51,316 nucleotides of DNA from JAFGJQ01 sp964586145 (GTDB lineage Bacteria; Planctomycetota; Phycisphaerae; UBA1845), in contig CAZPHH010000029.1 in NCBI GenBank assembly GCA_964586145.1, forward strand, positions 1 to 51,316, read 5' to 3'. Below the pieces are notes generated by a model. It saw only the letters and a list, made by a program, of their open reading frames with translations, did no database searches and had not been told where the DNA came from. Position numbers and translations under genes: made by a program. Shown here piece by piece: positions 23,534 through 32,510 of the stretch; the first letter of the stretch is position 1, and each line of letters begins with the position of its first letter.

Positions 23534-24874
23534 ATGTTCAAACGAATACTGGTCGCCAATCGAGGGGAAATTGCCTTACGCATCCTGCGGGCCTGCCGCG
23601 AGATGGGAGTTCCGACGGCCTGCGTCTTCTCCGAGGAGGACCGCGGCGCGGCCTACCTGGACCTGGCGGATCGCGTGTACTGCATCGGCTCCGCTGCGCC
23701 GTCCGACAGCTACCTCCGCAGCGACCGCATCATCGCCGCCGCCGAGCTGGCCGGGGCCGACGCCATCCACCCGGGCTACGGCTTCCTGGCCGAGAACGCC
23801 CAATTCGCGGACAAGTGCCGGACGTCGCGCGTCGAGTTCATCGGACCGTCCTCGGAGGCCATGCGGCTGCTGGGGAACAAATCGGCCGCCCGGGATCTCG
23901 CGAAGAAATCCCGGGTGCCCATCGTCCCGGGCAGCGACGGCCCCGTGGAGGACGATGAAACGGCCCGGAAGCTCATGCGGAAGATCGGCCTGCCCGTCAT
24001 CGTGAAGGCCTCGGCCGGCGGCGGGGGCCGCGGCATGCGAGTCGTGCGCGAGGCGGGTGACCTGTCCAACGCCCTTACCCAAGCGCGACAGGAGGCCCAG
24101 GCGGCGTTCGGCGATGCGGCCGTCTACATCGAGAAATTCATCGACAAGCCGCGGCACGTGGAGGTCCAGATCATCGGCGACACGCACGGCAAGGTGCTGC
24201 ACCTGTTCGAGCGCGACTGCACGACCCAACGCCGGCATCAGAAACTGATCGAGGAAACGCCGTCTCCCGGCATTGACGACAAGACCCGGGCCAGCCTTTT
24301 CAAATGGGCGACGAAGCTGGTGCGGGCCGCCAAGTACCACAACGCCGGCACCGTCGAGTTCATCGGTGACGAAAAGGGGCATTTCTACTTCATGGAAATG
24401 AACGCCCGCATCCAGGTGGAGCACCCCGTCACCGAGGAAATCACCGGACTCGACCTCATCCGGGCCCAAATCACCGTCGCCGCCGGAGAGCCCCTGCCGT
24501 TCACCCAGAAGGCCATTCGCCGCAACGGCTGCGCCATCGAGGTACGCATCAACGCGGAGGACCCGGACAACAAGTTCCGCCCGTGCGCCGGCACCATCGA
24601 GGTGTTCCGGCCGCCGGGCGGATTGGGCGTCCGGATCGACACCCACGCGCACGCGGGCTACCGCATCTCGCCCCGATACGACTCCATGATTGGCAAGCTC
24701 ATCGTCCACCGGGCGACGCGGCTTGAGGCCATCGCCTCCATGCGCCGGTGTTTGTCCGAGTTCGTGATCAGCCCCACCAAAACCACGATCCCCTTGTACC
24801 TGCGGATCCTCGACCACCCGGATTTCCTCCGCGGGCAGATCGACACCGGTTTTGTCGACCGCATGTTCATCTGA
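23534..24874 (+). CDS. accC: Biotin carboxylase subunit of acetyl-CoA carboxylase (AccC)
   Basis: The 446-residue ATP-grasp enzyme begins MFKRILVANRGEIALRILRA and contains HPGYGFLAEN, the glycine loop KASAGGGGRGMRVV, ERDCTTQRRHQKLIEE and EMNARIQVEHPVTEEITGLD with the catalytic Glu/Arg set. It carboxylates the biotin of AccB with bicarbonate and ATP, the first step of fatty-acid synthesis. It follows accB by 88 bases. The length matches the E. coli enzyme (449). Confidence 0.97.
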   Translation: MFKRILVANRGEIALRILRACREMGVPTACVFSEEDRGAAYLDLADRVYCIGSAAPSDSYLRSDRIIAAAELAGADAIHPGYGFLAENAQFADKCRTSRVEFIGPSSEAMRLLGNKSAARDLAKKSRVPIVPGSDGPVEDDETARKLMRKIGLPVIVKASAGGGGRGMRVVREAGDLSNALTQARQEAQAAFGDAAVYIEKFIDKPRHVEVQIIGDTHGKVLHLFERDCTTQRRHQKLIEETPSPGIDDKTRASLFKWATKLVRAAKYHNAGTVEFIGDEKGHFYFMEMNARIQVEHPVTEEITGLDLIRAQITVAAGEPLPFTQKAIRRNGCAIEVRINAEDPDNKFRPCAGTIEVFRPPGGLGVRIDTHAHAGYRISPRYDSMIGKLIVHRATRLEAIASMRRCLSEFVISPTKTTIPLYLRILDHPDFLRGQIDTGFVDRMFI

Positions 24875-24944
24875 TCGCGCATCACGGGCGATTCACCGGC
24901 CCCGACGCTCACACGCCCGACCCGCACCCCGAAGCGCCCGCCGC

Positions 24945-24974
24945 TTGACTTCCGATCCACCCGTCCGGGACAAT
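24945..24974 (+). promoter_or_regulatory. Promoter of rsgA, nearly leaderless
   Basis: TTGACT (24945-24950), an 18-base spacer and GACAAT (24969-24974) end nine bases before ATG 24984. No ribosome site fits between, so the message probably has almost no 5' leader. Confidence 0.5.
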
Positions 24975-24983
24975 GCACCGTGC

Positions 24984-26120
24984 ATGGCCGACGCGAACGA
25001 GAAGAAGGGCAAGAAGTCCGGGCGGAAGGTCCGGGTCCAGTTCCGCTCGAACCGGTCCCGCCCCTCGCGAACGAAGGACTGGACCCGCCAGCACCGCGCC
25101 GGCGACGACATCGAGGTCAGCGCCAGCGAAAGCGTGGTGGCCAAGGGACATCTCTCGCGAAAGCGAACCGTCATCGAAAGCGACGAGCCGCAGGAGGGCC
25201 TGATCCCCGGCACGGTCGTGGCCCTGCGCGGGCAGTTTGCCGAGGTGGACGACGGCAAGCGGCTCTGGCCGTGTACCGTCCGTCGCATCCTCCGCACACG
25301 CTCCATCGGCGAGCGGTTCCCGGTCACGGTGGGCGATCGCGTGCGATTCCGCGTGGTGGCCGACGGGCCCGGCGTTCAGGCCGAGGGCGTTGTCGTCGTC
25401 GTCGAGCCGCGTCAGAGTGAACTGCGCCGATTGGCCGGTCGCCGCGTGCAGGTCATCGCGGCCAACGTGGACCAGGTCCTCATCGTCAGCTCCGCCGACC
25501 TGCCGCCGCCGAAGCCGCACCTCATCGATCGCTACATCGTCTCCGCCCTGGCCGGCGGCATGACGCCCGTCATCTGCATGAACAAGATCGATCTGGACGC
25601 GGACGGCCGGGCGCGGGACGTCACGCATCGCTACGGGTTACTGGGATACCCGGTCCTTCCGTGCAGCGCCCTGACGGGTGAGGGCGTGGACGAGCTGCGC
25701 CGGTTGCTCCACGCCCGTTCCACCGTGCTGGCCGGGCAGAGCGGCGTCGGCAAAAGCTCGCTGCTCAACGTGATTCAGCCCGGCCTGCGACTGCGCGTGG
25801 GCGGCATTTCCGACGAGACGCTCAAGGGCCGGCACACCACGACCACGGCCGAGCTGATCCGGTTGGAAATCGACGCCTACGTGGTGGACACGCCGGGCAT
25901 TCGGTCCTTTGACGTGTCCATGATTCCGCGGGGCGAGCTGGAACAATACTTCGCCGAGTTCGTACCGCTCGTGCCCGACTGCAAGTTCCCCGACTGCACG
26001 CACATTCCGGAAATCGGCTGTGCCGTCAAGCGGGCGGTGGAAGACGAACGCATCCACCCGGAACGCTACGAAAGCTACGTGCGGATGTTCGAGGACCGGA
26101 CGGAAGGCGGGTTCGCGTAG
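24984..26120 (+). CDS. rsgA: Ribosome small-subunit GTPase RsgA
   Basis: The 378-residue protein has the circularly permuted GTPase order: G4 NKID (200-203), G1 GQSGVGKSS (251-259), then G3 DTPG (302-305). An OB-fold precedes it (about 74-145). The zinc finger is at the C-terminus (Cys333, Cys338, His340, Cys346). RsgA checks late 30S assembly, displacing RbfA. The N-terminal 70 residues are a long Lys/Arg-rich extension beyond most homologs. The stop codon touches the next ATG, so the sugar transferase may be co-translated. Confidence 0.96.
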   Translation: MADANEKKGKKSGRKVRVQFRSNRSRPSRTKDWTRQHRAGDDIEVSASESVVAKGHLSRKRTVIESDEPQEGLIPGTVVALRGQFAEVDDGKRLWPCTVRRILRTRSIGERFPVTVGDRVRFRVVADGPGVQAEGVVVVVEPRQSELRRLAGRRVQVIAANVDQVLIVSSADLPPPKPHLIDRYIVSALAGGMTPVICMNKIDLDADGRARDVTHRYGLLGYPVLPCSALTGEGVDELRRLLHARSTVLAGQSGVGKSSLLNVIQPGLRLRVGGISDETLKGRHTTTTAELIRLEIDAYVVDTPGIRSFDVSMIPRGELEQYFAEFVPLVPDCKFPDCTHIPEIGCAVKRAVEDERIHPERYESYVRMFEDRTEGGFA

Positions 26121-26750
26121 ATGCACGTCTCACGGACCATCTGGGCACGCGGCGGCAAGCGCGTGTTCGACGTGGGGGTCGCCCTCACGCTGATCGTTTT
26201 GCTGTCACCGCTTCTCCTGCTCGCCGCCCTGCTGGTGAAAACCACCAGCCGGGGTCCGGTGTTCTTCACGCAGGATCGCGCAGGCCGACACGGCCGGCCG
26301 TTCCGCATCCGAAAATTCCGCACCATGTGCGCCGAACACCGGCACGATGAGAAGGAAACCATCACCCTCGCCCACCCGGGCATCACGCCGCTGGGCCGCC
26401 TGCTCCGACGCACCAAGATTGACGAGCTGCCTCAGCTCTTCAGCGTGCTGACCGGGACCATGTCCCTGGTCGGGCCCCGTCCGGGGCTGATCAGCCAGGC
26501 CCAGGCCTATGACGAGGTCCAGCGGCGTCGATTGCTGCTGCGGCCCGGCTGCACGGGTCTGGCCCAGGTCAACTCCATGAGCCGGGGCGCCGACTGGACC
26601 GAACGCATCCGCTACGACGTGTACTACGTGGAGCATTGCGGCTTCTGGCTGGACTTGTGCATCCTGGCCAAGACGCCGGTTGTGGCCCTGCTGGGTGAAC
26701 AGCGCTTTGACCGTCCGTTTGACCAGAGCCCTTACGGCCGCACAACCTGA
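26121..26750 (+). CDS. Undecaprenyl-phosphate sugar phosphotransferase (WcaJ/PglC type)
   Basis: The 209-residue protein is a bacterial sugar transferase. An N-terminal hydrophobic hairpin (FDVGVALTLIVLLSPLLLLA) is followed by GPVFFTQDRAGRHGRPF, IRKFRTM, RRTKIDELPQLFSVLTG and MSLVGPRPGLISQ. Asp-Glu in KIDELPQ is the catalytic pair in monotopic phosphoglycosyl transferases. It should put the first sugar phosphate on undecaprenyl phosphate for exopolysaccharide or glycan synthesis. It begins on the base after the rsgA stop. No glycan gene cluster adjoins it. GDP-mannose from ManC may feed the same products. Confidence 0.92.
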   Translation: MHVSRTIWARGGKRVFDVGVALTLIVLLSPLLLLAALLVKTTSRGPVFFTQDRAGRHGRPFRIRKFRTMCAEHRHDEKETITLAHPGITPLGRLLRRTKIDELPQLFSVLTGTMSLVGPRPGLISQAQAYDEVQRRRLLLRPGCTGLAQVNSMSRGADWTERIRYDVYYVEHCGFWLDLCILAKTPVVALLGEQRFDRPFDQSPYGRTT

Positions 26751-26779
26751 GCGCCTTCGCTTTGCCACCGTTCCGCACG

Positions 26780-28276
26780 TCAGCGCAGCCCGTAGAACGG
26801 GGACATCTTGCCGCGCACGTAGTCCAGGAAAGGCCCCACGCGCAACGGCTGCCCGGTGACCTTCTCCACCAGCTCTGTGGCCCGATAGCGCTGCCCGTGG
26901 CAGTGAATGTTCTCCCGCAGCCAGTCCAGCAGCGTCCGCAGGTCCCCGCCGGCCACCCGGTCGTCGAGGTCCGGAATCGCCTGCCGGGCCGCCGAGAAGA
27001 ACTGGGCGGCGTACAGATTGCCCAGGGCGTACGTCGGGAAGTACCCGAACGCCCCCATCGACCAATGAATGTCCTGCAGGCACCCGCGGCGGTCATCCGG
27101 CGGCGTGACCCCGAGCAACTCCGTGAACTTTGCATTCCACGCCTGCGGAATGTCGGCGACCGCCAGTCGGCCCTGGACGATCTCACGCTCCAGCTCAAAG
27201 CGGAGAATGATGTGCAGATTGTACGTCACCTCGTCCGCTTCCACGCGAATGAAGGAAGGCGACACCGCGTTGACCGCCCCCAGAAACGCCTCCCGCCCCA
27301 CGTCTGCCAGGGCGTCGGGAAAGCGTCTCTGCACGTCCGCATACCAGCAGTGCCAGAACGCGGCGGACCGCCCCACAAGGTTTTCCCACATCCGCGACTG
27401 CGATTCGTGAATGCCCAGCGAGACTGACGCACCCATCGGCGTGAACACGTGCTCGGCCGGCAGCCCCTGCTGGTACAAACCATGCCCAACTTCGTGCATC
27501 GCTCCGAACAGGGCCGACGGCAGAAAGTGGTCGTCGTACCGGGTGGTCAGGCGAACGTCGCCCGGACACGAACCCGACGTGAACGGATGCGTCGACACGT
27601 CCATCCGGCCCGCCTCGAAATCGAAACCCATCGCCCGGCTGATCTCCAGGACCAGCTCTCGCTGCGCGTCGATCGGGTAGTGCCGCGTCAGAATGGAGGC
27701 ATCCGGCCGCCGGGCCGCCCCGGCAACCGCCTGCACCAGCGGAACCAGGCCGCGGCGCAGCGCCGCAAACAGCTCTGCCACCTGCGCCGTACTCATCCCC
27801 GGCTCATACTCGTCCAGCAGTGCGTCGTACGGCTCCACGACGTACCCGATGCACTCCGCCACGCGGCGGCGCAGATCGACCAGCCGCTCCAGAAACGGGG
27901 CGAACGTCGGGAAATCACTCTCCCGCCGCGCCTGCGCCCACGCTTCGTGGGCCAGTGCCGACGTCCGGGCGATCTCGCGAACCAGGTCTCCGGGCACCTT
28001 CACGGCCCGGTCGTAGGCTCGACGGGTCTCGCGAATGTTTGTGTCGGCCACCGGGTCGCCGGTCGGTTCGGTGAGGGCCGCCAGCGCGTCCCCCATCCGC
28101 GGCGACGTCAGGCGCTCATGCACCAGCCCCGCCACCAGCCCCACTTGTTCCGCCCGCGCATGCACGCCCTTGGGCGGCATGCACACCTGCTGGTCCCAGT
28201 CCAGCAACTCCTGAATGGCGGCAAGCTGCCCGGTCTCCCGCACAAACTCTAACAGGGCTTCATACGCGGACGCCAT
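26780..28276 (-). CDS. M32-family carboxypeptidase (Taq type)
   Basis: The 498-residue zinc peptidase shows the M32 motifs: HEVGHGLYQQG with HEXXH at 261-265, the third-ligand motif HESQSRMWEN (from 290), and DVRLTTRYDDHF plus NLHIILRFELER regions of the family. Length agrees with Thermus and Pyrococcus enzymes (about 500). It removes C-terminal residues in the cytoplasm. ATG 28276 aligns with the usual MASAYEALLEFVRE start. It is the last gene of the minus-strand run that begins with pilT, though its function seems unrelated. Confidence 0.94.
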   Translation of the reverse strand: MASAYEALLEFVRETGQLAAIQELLDWDQQVCMPPKGVHARAEQVGLVAGLVHERLTSPRMGDALAALTEPTGDPVADTNIRETRRAYDRAVKVPGDLVREIARTSALAHEAWAQARRESDFPTFAPFLERLVDLRRRVAECIGYVVEPYDALLDEYEPGMSTAQVAELFAALRRGLVPLVQAVAGAARRPDASILTRHYPIDAQRELVLEISRAMGFDFEAGRMDVSTHPFTSGSCPGDVRLTTRYDDHFLPSALFGAMHEVGHGLYQQGLPAEHVFTPMGASVSLGIHESQSRMWENLVGRSAAFWHCWYADVQRRFPDALADVGREAFLGAVNAVSPSFIRVEADEVTYNLHIILRFELEREIVQGRLAVADIPQAWNAKFTELLGVTPPDDRRGCLQDIHWSMGAFGYFPTYALGNLYAAQFFSAARQAIPDLDDRVAGGDLRTLLDWLRENIHCHGQRYRATELVEKVTGQPLRVGPFLDYVRGKMSPFYGLR

Positions 28277-28311
28277 ATCCGCTCTCCACAAATGACCGTT
28301 CCCCCGGGCCG

Positions 28312-28905
28312 TCACATAATGCAACACGTCAGTACGGGGACGATGGCGCAGAGAACCAGTGCGGCCACGGCTCGGTTTCGCCCGGCGGGATGTCGAACGC
28401 CCAGGATCGCACAGATCAGGCCGGGCAACCAAAGGCAGAACGACCCCAGCAGCATCCACGGCAAGGCTATCATCCAGCCCGGAATCCCCCCTTGCGATTC
28501 GAAATGCTCGATCCACTTCTTCTGCATCGTGAGGATGTCCGTGCCCGGCTCCACCGACTCCAGCATCGGCTGGATCTCTGGAAGGTGCGTGCGGATCAAG
28601 ATCTTGGAGGCAACGCACAGGGCCAGCGCCGCCAGAGCGAGCGCCAGTGCCGCCGTGGCGACCCCCCGGCCCGCAGTCGAACCCTCCGACGGCCCGGTTG
28701 CCCAACCCGGCGGGGCGGGGGACGCCGTGGAAGCCGTGACCTCACGGAGAGGGCTGGCTTGATGGAGTGCCCCGGGCTCGATCGTCGATGCCGCCGGCGC
28801 GGTGATTGTGCGGCGGCAGTACGGACAGGCCACCTGCCGCTGCGCCCAGGTATCATCGACTTCGATGGGCTGCTGACAGCCCGGACAGGCAAACTGAATC
28901 GCCAT
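28312..28905 (-). CDS. Zinc-ribbon membrane protein of unknown function
   Basis: The 197-residue protein starts with a Cys4 zinc ribbon (Cys7, 10, 27 and 30: CPGC, CPYC). A Pro/Ser/Ala-rich linker follows. There is one hydrophobic segment near 80-100 (VATAALALALAALALCVA), a polar loop of about 45 residues, and two C-terminal membrane segments with LICAILGVRHPAG between. Such ribbon-plus-membrane proteins are common in planctomycetes and their role is unknown. It lies 36 bases after the CvpA-like gene and may belong to the PilT-linked group. I do not recognise a family name. Confidence 0.7.
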   Translation of the reverse strand: MAIQFACPGCQQPIEVDDTWAQRQVACPYCRRTITAPAASTIEPGALHQASPLREVTASTASPAPPGWATGPSEGSTAGRGVATAALALALAALALCVASKILIRTHLPEIQPMLESVEPGTDILTMQKKWIEHFESQGGIPGWMIALPWMLLGSFCLWLPGLICAILGVRHPAGRNRAVAALVLCAIVPVLTCCIM

Positions 28906-28941
28906 GGTTTTCCGGTTCGGCCGGTTCGGTTCCGGCCGCGG

Positions 28942-30687
28942 CTACGGTGCGACGAGGTTCAGGTCGCTGATGTCCTCGCCCCCTCGCTGGCCCGTCGTGC
29001 TGAATCGCGTGATCTTCCGTCCGGATTCGACCACGAACAGGAAATACAGCTCGTAATCCCCTTTGAGGTGCCAGTCCTTGATCCGCTGGAAGTCCCGGAC
29101 GCCGCCGACCGTGCCGATCACCTCGGGGAAGTACTGCACCTCCATCACTCGCTGGCCTCCCACGTCGGCCACCGCGATCTGCCCGCAGATCTTGTACGGC
29201 GCGCCCGATTCGTCCGTCACCAGGTAGTTTCTCACCGTCTTGACCGCGAAGCTCCTGGCCTGCCCCAACAGGCTCCCGGCCCGCAGGTTCAGCGCGTCCA
29301 CCTGAAGAAGCGCCTTGCCCTCGGGGACCTTCAGCCGGTGCAGGGGCTCGCCCGCCCCGGATGTCTCCAGCGTGCTGATCATGTGTCCGCTGATCAGCTC
29401 GCCGTCGCGCGTTTCGGTGTCGGCCACCGACGTGAAGTGGACGCCCGCGTGAGGCAACGCGTTGCCGAAGGACGCTCCCGTCACGTCCGCCCCGTGTGTC
29501 CGGCCGCGCCCCTCCGCACGGGGCCGACCGGTGCCGTCCCGATCGGACGGTGGCGGCGGCGCCGTCTCTTCCGGCGCGACCGGCGGCGGAGCGTCCGACG
29601 TCACCTTCACCGCGGCCCGCGCCCCCATCTTGTATTCCAGGAACACCGGTTCAAACGCCTGGCCTTTCCCCGTCGATCCCACGGTGGGCAGCTCAAACAC
29701 CACGGATATCGTGCCGTCGGTGGCAGGAGCGTACAGCTCGCCGGCCGCCCAGATCGTCTGGGTGTGCTCCTGCCGTGCGACCAGAAATCGCTGGGTCTTT
29801 TTGGTGTCCAGCACCGCGATCGGGTGGTACTGTTCCATCGCCCCGAACCGACCCCGCCCGACCAGACGAATCTGATACGGCGCAAAACGGTGTCTGCCGT
29901 CCTCGTCCTGGGCCTCGCCGCTCGGCCTGAACTTCACCGCCCAGAGCTCTCTTCCGCTTTTGTGGCCGAAATCCGGGTCCGGCTCCGCCTGCTCACGGAC
30001 CGGCCGCCCGGAGGGATCCGTGCCCGACGCGATCCGATACACGTAATGCTCCCGGACCATCGAGACGAAGTCGATCGCAGTCCGGGGAGCCAGGCAGCGC
30101 ACGTCGCGCGGGACCGTCTGGTTCCAGCCCACCTCCCTGACGTAGTCCGGGTGATCCACCCGCCACTCCCGGGCGCCGCTGAAGACCCCGTTCGAGAGCA
30201 TCGAGGCCACGCCCACGGCAAAGCGGTCCGGCCCCAAAAGCAGACCGTCCGGCTCCGCCTTCGGGTCGAACTTCTCGTCCTTGGGGTTGATCTGCCGGAA
30301 GCCGAGGAACGGCTCCCCGAACGGCAGCATCTGCACGGCCAGCCCCACCACGCCCATGATGCACAACCCGGTAATCACCCCGAATGCCACGCCGCCCGCG
30401 CGGTCCACGATGCTGGGCAGCAGGCAACTGCGCCGCAACAGGCCGTCCAGGGCCACGCGCAGCACGATCAGCGGCACCGCAAAGCAGATGGCGAGCGACA
30501 GCGGAAGGGCGAAGTCCGGCTTCCACTGGATCAGAAACTCCAGGGCCACGTATTCGTGCAGCGCGAAGGCAAACGCCAGGCTCAGCACGGTAATGACGCA
30601 CATGATCATCGCGCTGAACAGGCCGTGAATGGACTGATAGAACGCAATGGCCCCGATCAACGCGATGAGGAACAGCGAAACCGCCAT
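28942..30687 (-). CDS. CvpA-like membrane protein with long extracytoplasmic domain
   Basis: The 581-residue protein opens with four hydrophobic segments (about 3-20, 26-46, 60-80 and 97-120). DRAGGVAFGVITGLCIMGVV resembles the CvpA/colicin V production family. The remaining 450 residues are soluble, with a Pro-rich linker near 360-385 and mostly beta-type sequence (for example SGHMISTLE, YFPEVIGTVGGVRDF). I recognise no domain in that part. The start lies 16 bases after the stop of the GspE-like gene, so the two are probably co-translated. A link with surface or pilus function is inferred from neighbours. Confidence 0.7.
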   Translation of the reverse strand: MAVSLFLIALIGAIAFYQSIHGLFSAMIMCVITVLSLAFAFALHEYVALEFLIQWKPDFALPLSLAICFAVPLIVLRVALDGLLRRSCLLPSIVDRAGGVAFGVITGLCIMGVVGLAVQMLPFGEPFLGFRQINPKDEKFDPKAEPDGLLLGPDRFAVGVASMLSNGVFSGAREWRVDHPDYVREVGWNQTVPRDVRCLAPRTAIDFVSMVREHYVYRIASGTDPSGRPVREQAEPDPDFGHKSGRELWAVKFRPSGEAQDEDGRHRFAPYQIRLVGRGRFGAMEQYHPIAVLDTKKTQRFLVARQEHTQTIWAAGELYAPATDGTISVVFELPTVGSTGKGQAFEPVFLEYKMGARAAVKVTSDAPPPVAPEETAPPPPSDRDGTGRPRAEGRGRTHGADVTGASFGNALPHAGVHFTSVADTETRDGELISGHMISTLETSGAGEPLHRLKVPEGKALLQVDALNLRAGSLLGQARSFAVKTVRNYLVTDESGAPYKICGQIAVADVGGQRVMEVQYFPEVIGTVGGVRDFQRIKDWHLKGDYELYFLFVVESGRKITRFSTTGQRGGEDISDLNLVAP

Positions 30688-30703
30688 ACGCTCGCTCCCG
30701 ATG

Positions 30704-32389
30704 CTACTTGCCCGGCTCGTCCCGCAAGCCGCGCAGAATCTCGTCCATGCTCGTGATCCCCTCGATCACTTTCAGCAGCCCCTCTTCCATCATGTAGTGC
30801 ATCCGGGCCTTGCGCGACTGCGCCTTGATCATCTTCAACGGAGCGTTGTCCGCGATCATCGCCCGAATGTTCTCGTCGATCTTCAGGACCTCGAACACTC
30901 CCGTCCGGCCCACGTACCCGCTGCCCTGACACGTCTGGCAGACGATCTCCCGGCCCTTCTTGTCGAACACCGGTTCCGTGGGCGGTGAGTAGAACGTCTC
31001 GATCTTGTCCACGGGCAGGTTCAGCTTCTGCAGCTTCGCCGGGTCCGGCCGATACCCCACGCGGCACGCCGGACACAGCTTCCGCACCAGCCGCTGGCTT
31101 ACGGAACCCACGATGACCTGGGCCACCAGCTTGTTGTCCTCCACCATGGCCATGAACCGGGCCAGAGCTTCGATGGCGCTGCGGGCCTCCATGCCCACGT
31201 ACAGCTTCTTCTCGTCCCCCGCGTTCGCCAGGATCTGCGCGCTGTCGCGGTCCGTGCATTCACCCACCATCACGATGTCCGGCTCGCGGCGGAGGACCGT
31301 CTGCAGCATCCGGGCGTAACTCACACCCTCGTCGCCCTCCCCCTTGTACGTGTGCTGCGTGATGTTGTCGATGTCCAGCAGCGGCCGTCGCTCCAGCGTG
31401 TAGATGTTCTGCATGAAGGCGTCGTGCTCCCGCACCACCGCGTACTGCGTTGTCGTAATGCCGGACTCCGCGGGCCCGCTGAACAGCACGATCCCGCTCG
31501 GCGCCTGGATCAGCTCCTTCACGATCTCCTGCCGCGGAGGCGCCAGCCCCAGGTCCCCCAGCCGACGCAGTTCCGCGCTGGTCTGCACCCGAAGCCGCAG
31601 CCGCTCGCCCTGCGTCGAACCCGACGTCTGAACCTCGACGAACCCCAGGTCCACGTCACCCAGCAGACCCGCCTTCACCCGGCCCTTCTGCGGCCGACGC
31701 CGCTCCTCCGGATTCAGCCCGGCCAGACGCTTGAGATACCGCAGCAGCCGCTCCCCGTGGTCAGGCGAACCCGTTTGTTGGCCCTGTTCGGCCACCACCC
31801 CGTCGATCTTGTAAAACACCCGCGTCCGCTCCGGCGTGACCAGCACGTCCGCAATGCTCGAGCGGCGCCACAACACGTCAAATACGAAATCCTGCACCGC
31901 ATCGAACGATTGACGTTCCTGCGGGTCCTCCGGCGGATGAACCGCCTTGCCCTCGAAATCCGCCAGTCGGATCCGCAGCCCCTTGTCCGACTTGGCGGCC
32001 GCTTTGTCCCCCTTCGCCCGCGACAAAACCCCCCGCAGGTGATTCCAGGTCAGGACGCGCGCATCCGGCACGACCCGGCCGTTTCGGTGGAAGACGTACG
32101 CCAGGGCCGACGCACCCGCCAACACGACCCAGAATGACAACCCGATGAAAAAGCTCGCCCCGACCCACGGTGGCAGCAGACAGACCAGCAACCCGGCGAT
32201 CCCGCCCGCCAGCACAAGCAGGTTCCACTGCTCACGCTTGGTCTTCACCACGTCCGTGTCACGGTCCACCCACTGGCACAGGCAGCACCACAGCACGAAC
32301 AGCACGAGCACGGCGGCGATCTTGGCGTAGTTGAAGTAACCGGGGTGGATCGATGTAAAATCGGCCAGCAAAGCCACGCTGTTTTGCAT
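30704..32389 (-). CDS. Membrane-anchored GspE/PilB-like protein with degenerate ATPase site
   Basis: The 561-residue protein has three hydrophobic segments at 22-38, 57-75 and 78-100, then a T2SS/T4P ATPase-like region. The Walker A position reads GPAESGITT (305-313), with Ile311 where the invariant Lys should be. The Asp box (LERRPLLD for IEDPVEY) and His box (DEKKLYVGMEARSA for GHLVFSTLHTNDA) are altered, while Walker B keeps VGE (375-377). The zinc-binding CPAC and CQTC motifs remain. It is probably an inactive structural relative of PilB. It lies downstream of pilT, whose ATPase is intact. The membrane anchor is unusual for this family. Confidence 0.8.
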   Translation of the reverse strand: MQNSVALLADFTSIHPGYFNYAKIAAVLVLFVLWCCLCQWVDRDTDVVKTKREQWNLLVLAGGIAGLLVCLLPPWVGASFFIGLSFWVVLAGASALAYVFHRNGRVVPDARVLTWNHLRGVLSRAKGDKAAAKSDKGLRIRLADFEGKAVHPPEDPQERQSFDAVQDFVFDVLWRRSSIADVLVTPERTRVFYKIDGVVAEQGQQTGSPDHGERLLRYLKRLAGLNPEERRRPQKGRVKAGLLGDVDLGFVEVQTSGSTQGERLRLRVQTSAELRRLGDLGLAPPRQEIVKELIQAPSGIVLFSGPAESGITTTQYAVVREHDAFMQNIYTLERRPLLDIDNITQHTYKGEGDEGVSYARMLQTVLRREPDIVMVGECTDRDSAQILANAGDEKKLYVGMEARSAIEALARFMAMVEDNKLVAQVIVGSVSQRLVRKLCPACRVGYRPDPAKLQKLNLPVDKIETFYSPPTEPVFDKKGREIVCQTCQGSGYVGRTGVFEVLKIDENIRAMIADNAPLKMIKAQSRKARMHYMMEEGLLKVIEGITSMDEILRGLRDEPGK

Positions 32390-32510
32390 TGTTCCCTACT
32401 CGGCTCGCACGATTCCAGAAACGATTCCGCGGGCCGACCGCTCCGGACCCGTCCGGGCACACCCGCTCCCGCCGGTCGGGCCGACCCGGTGCGGCACAGC
32501 CTATCCGCTC

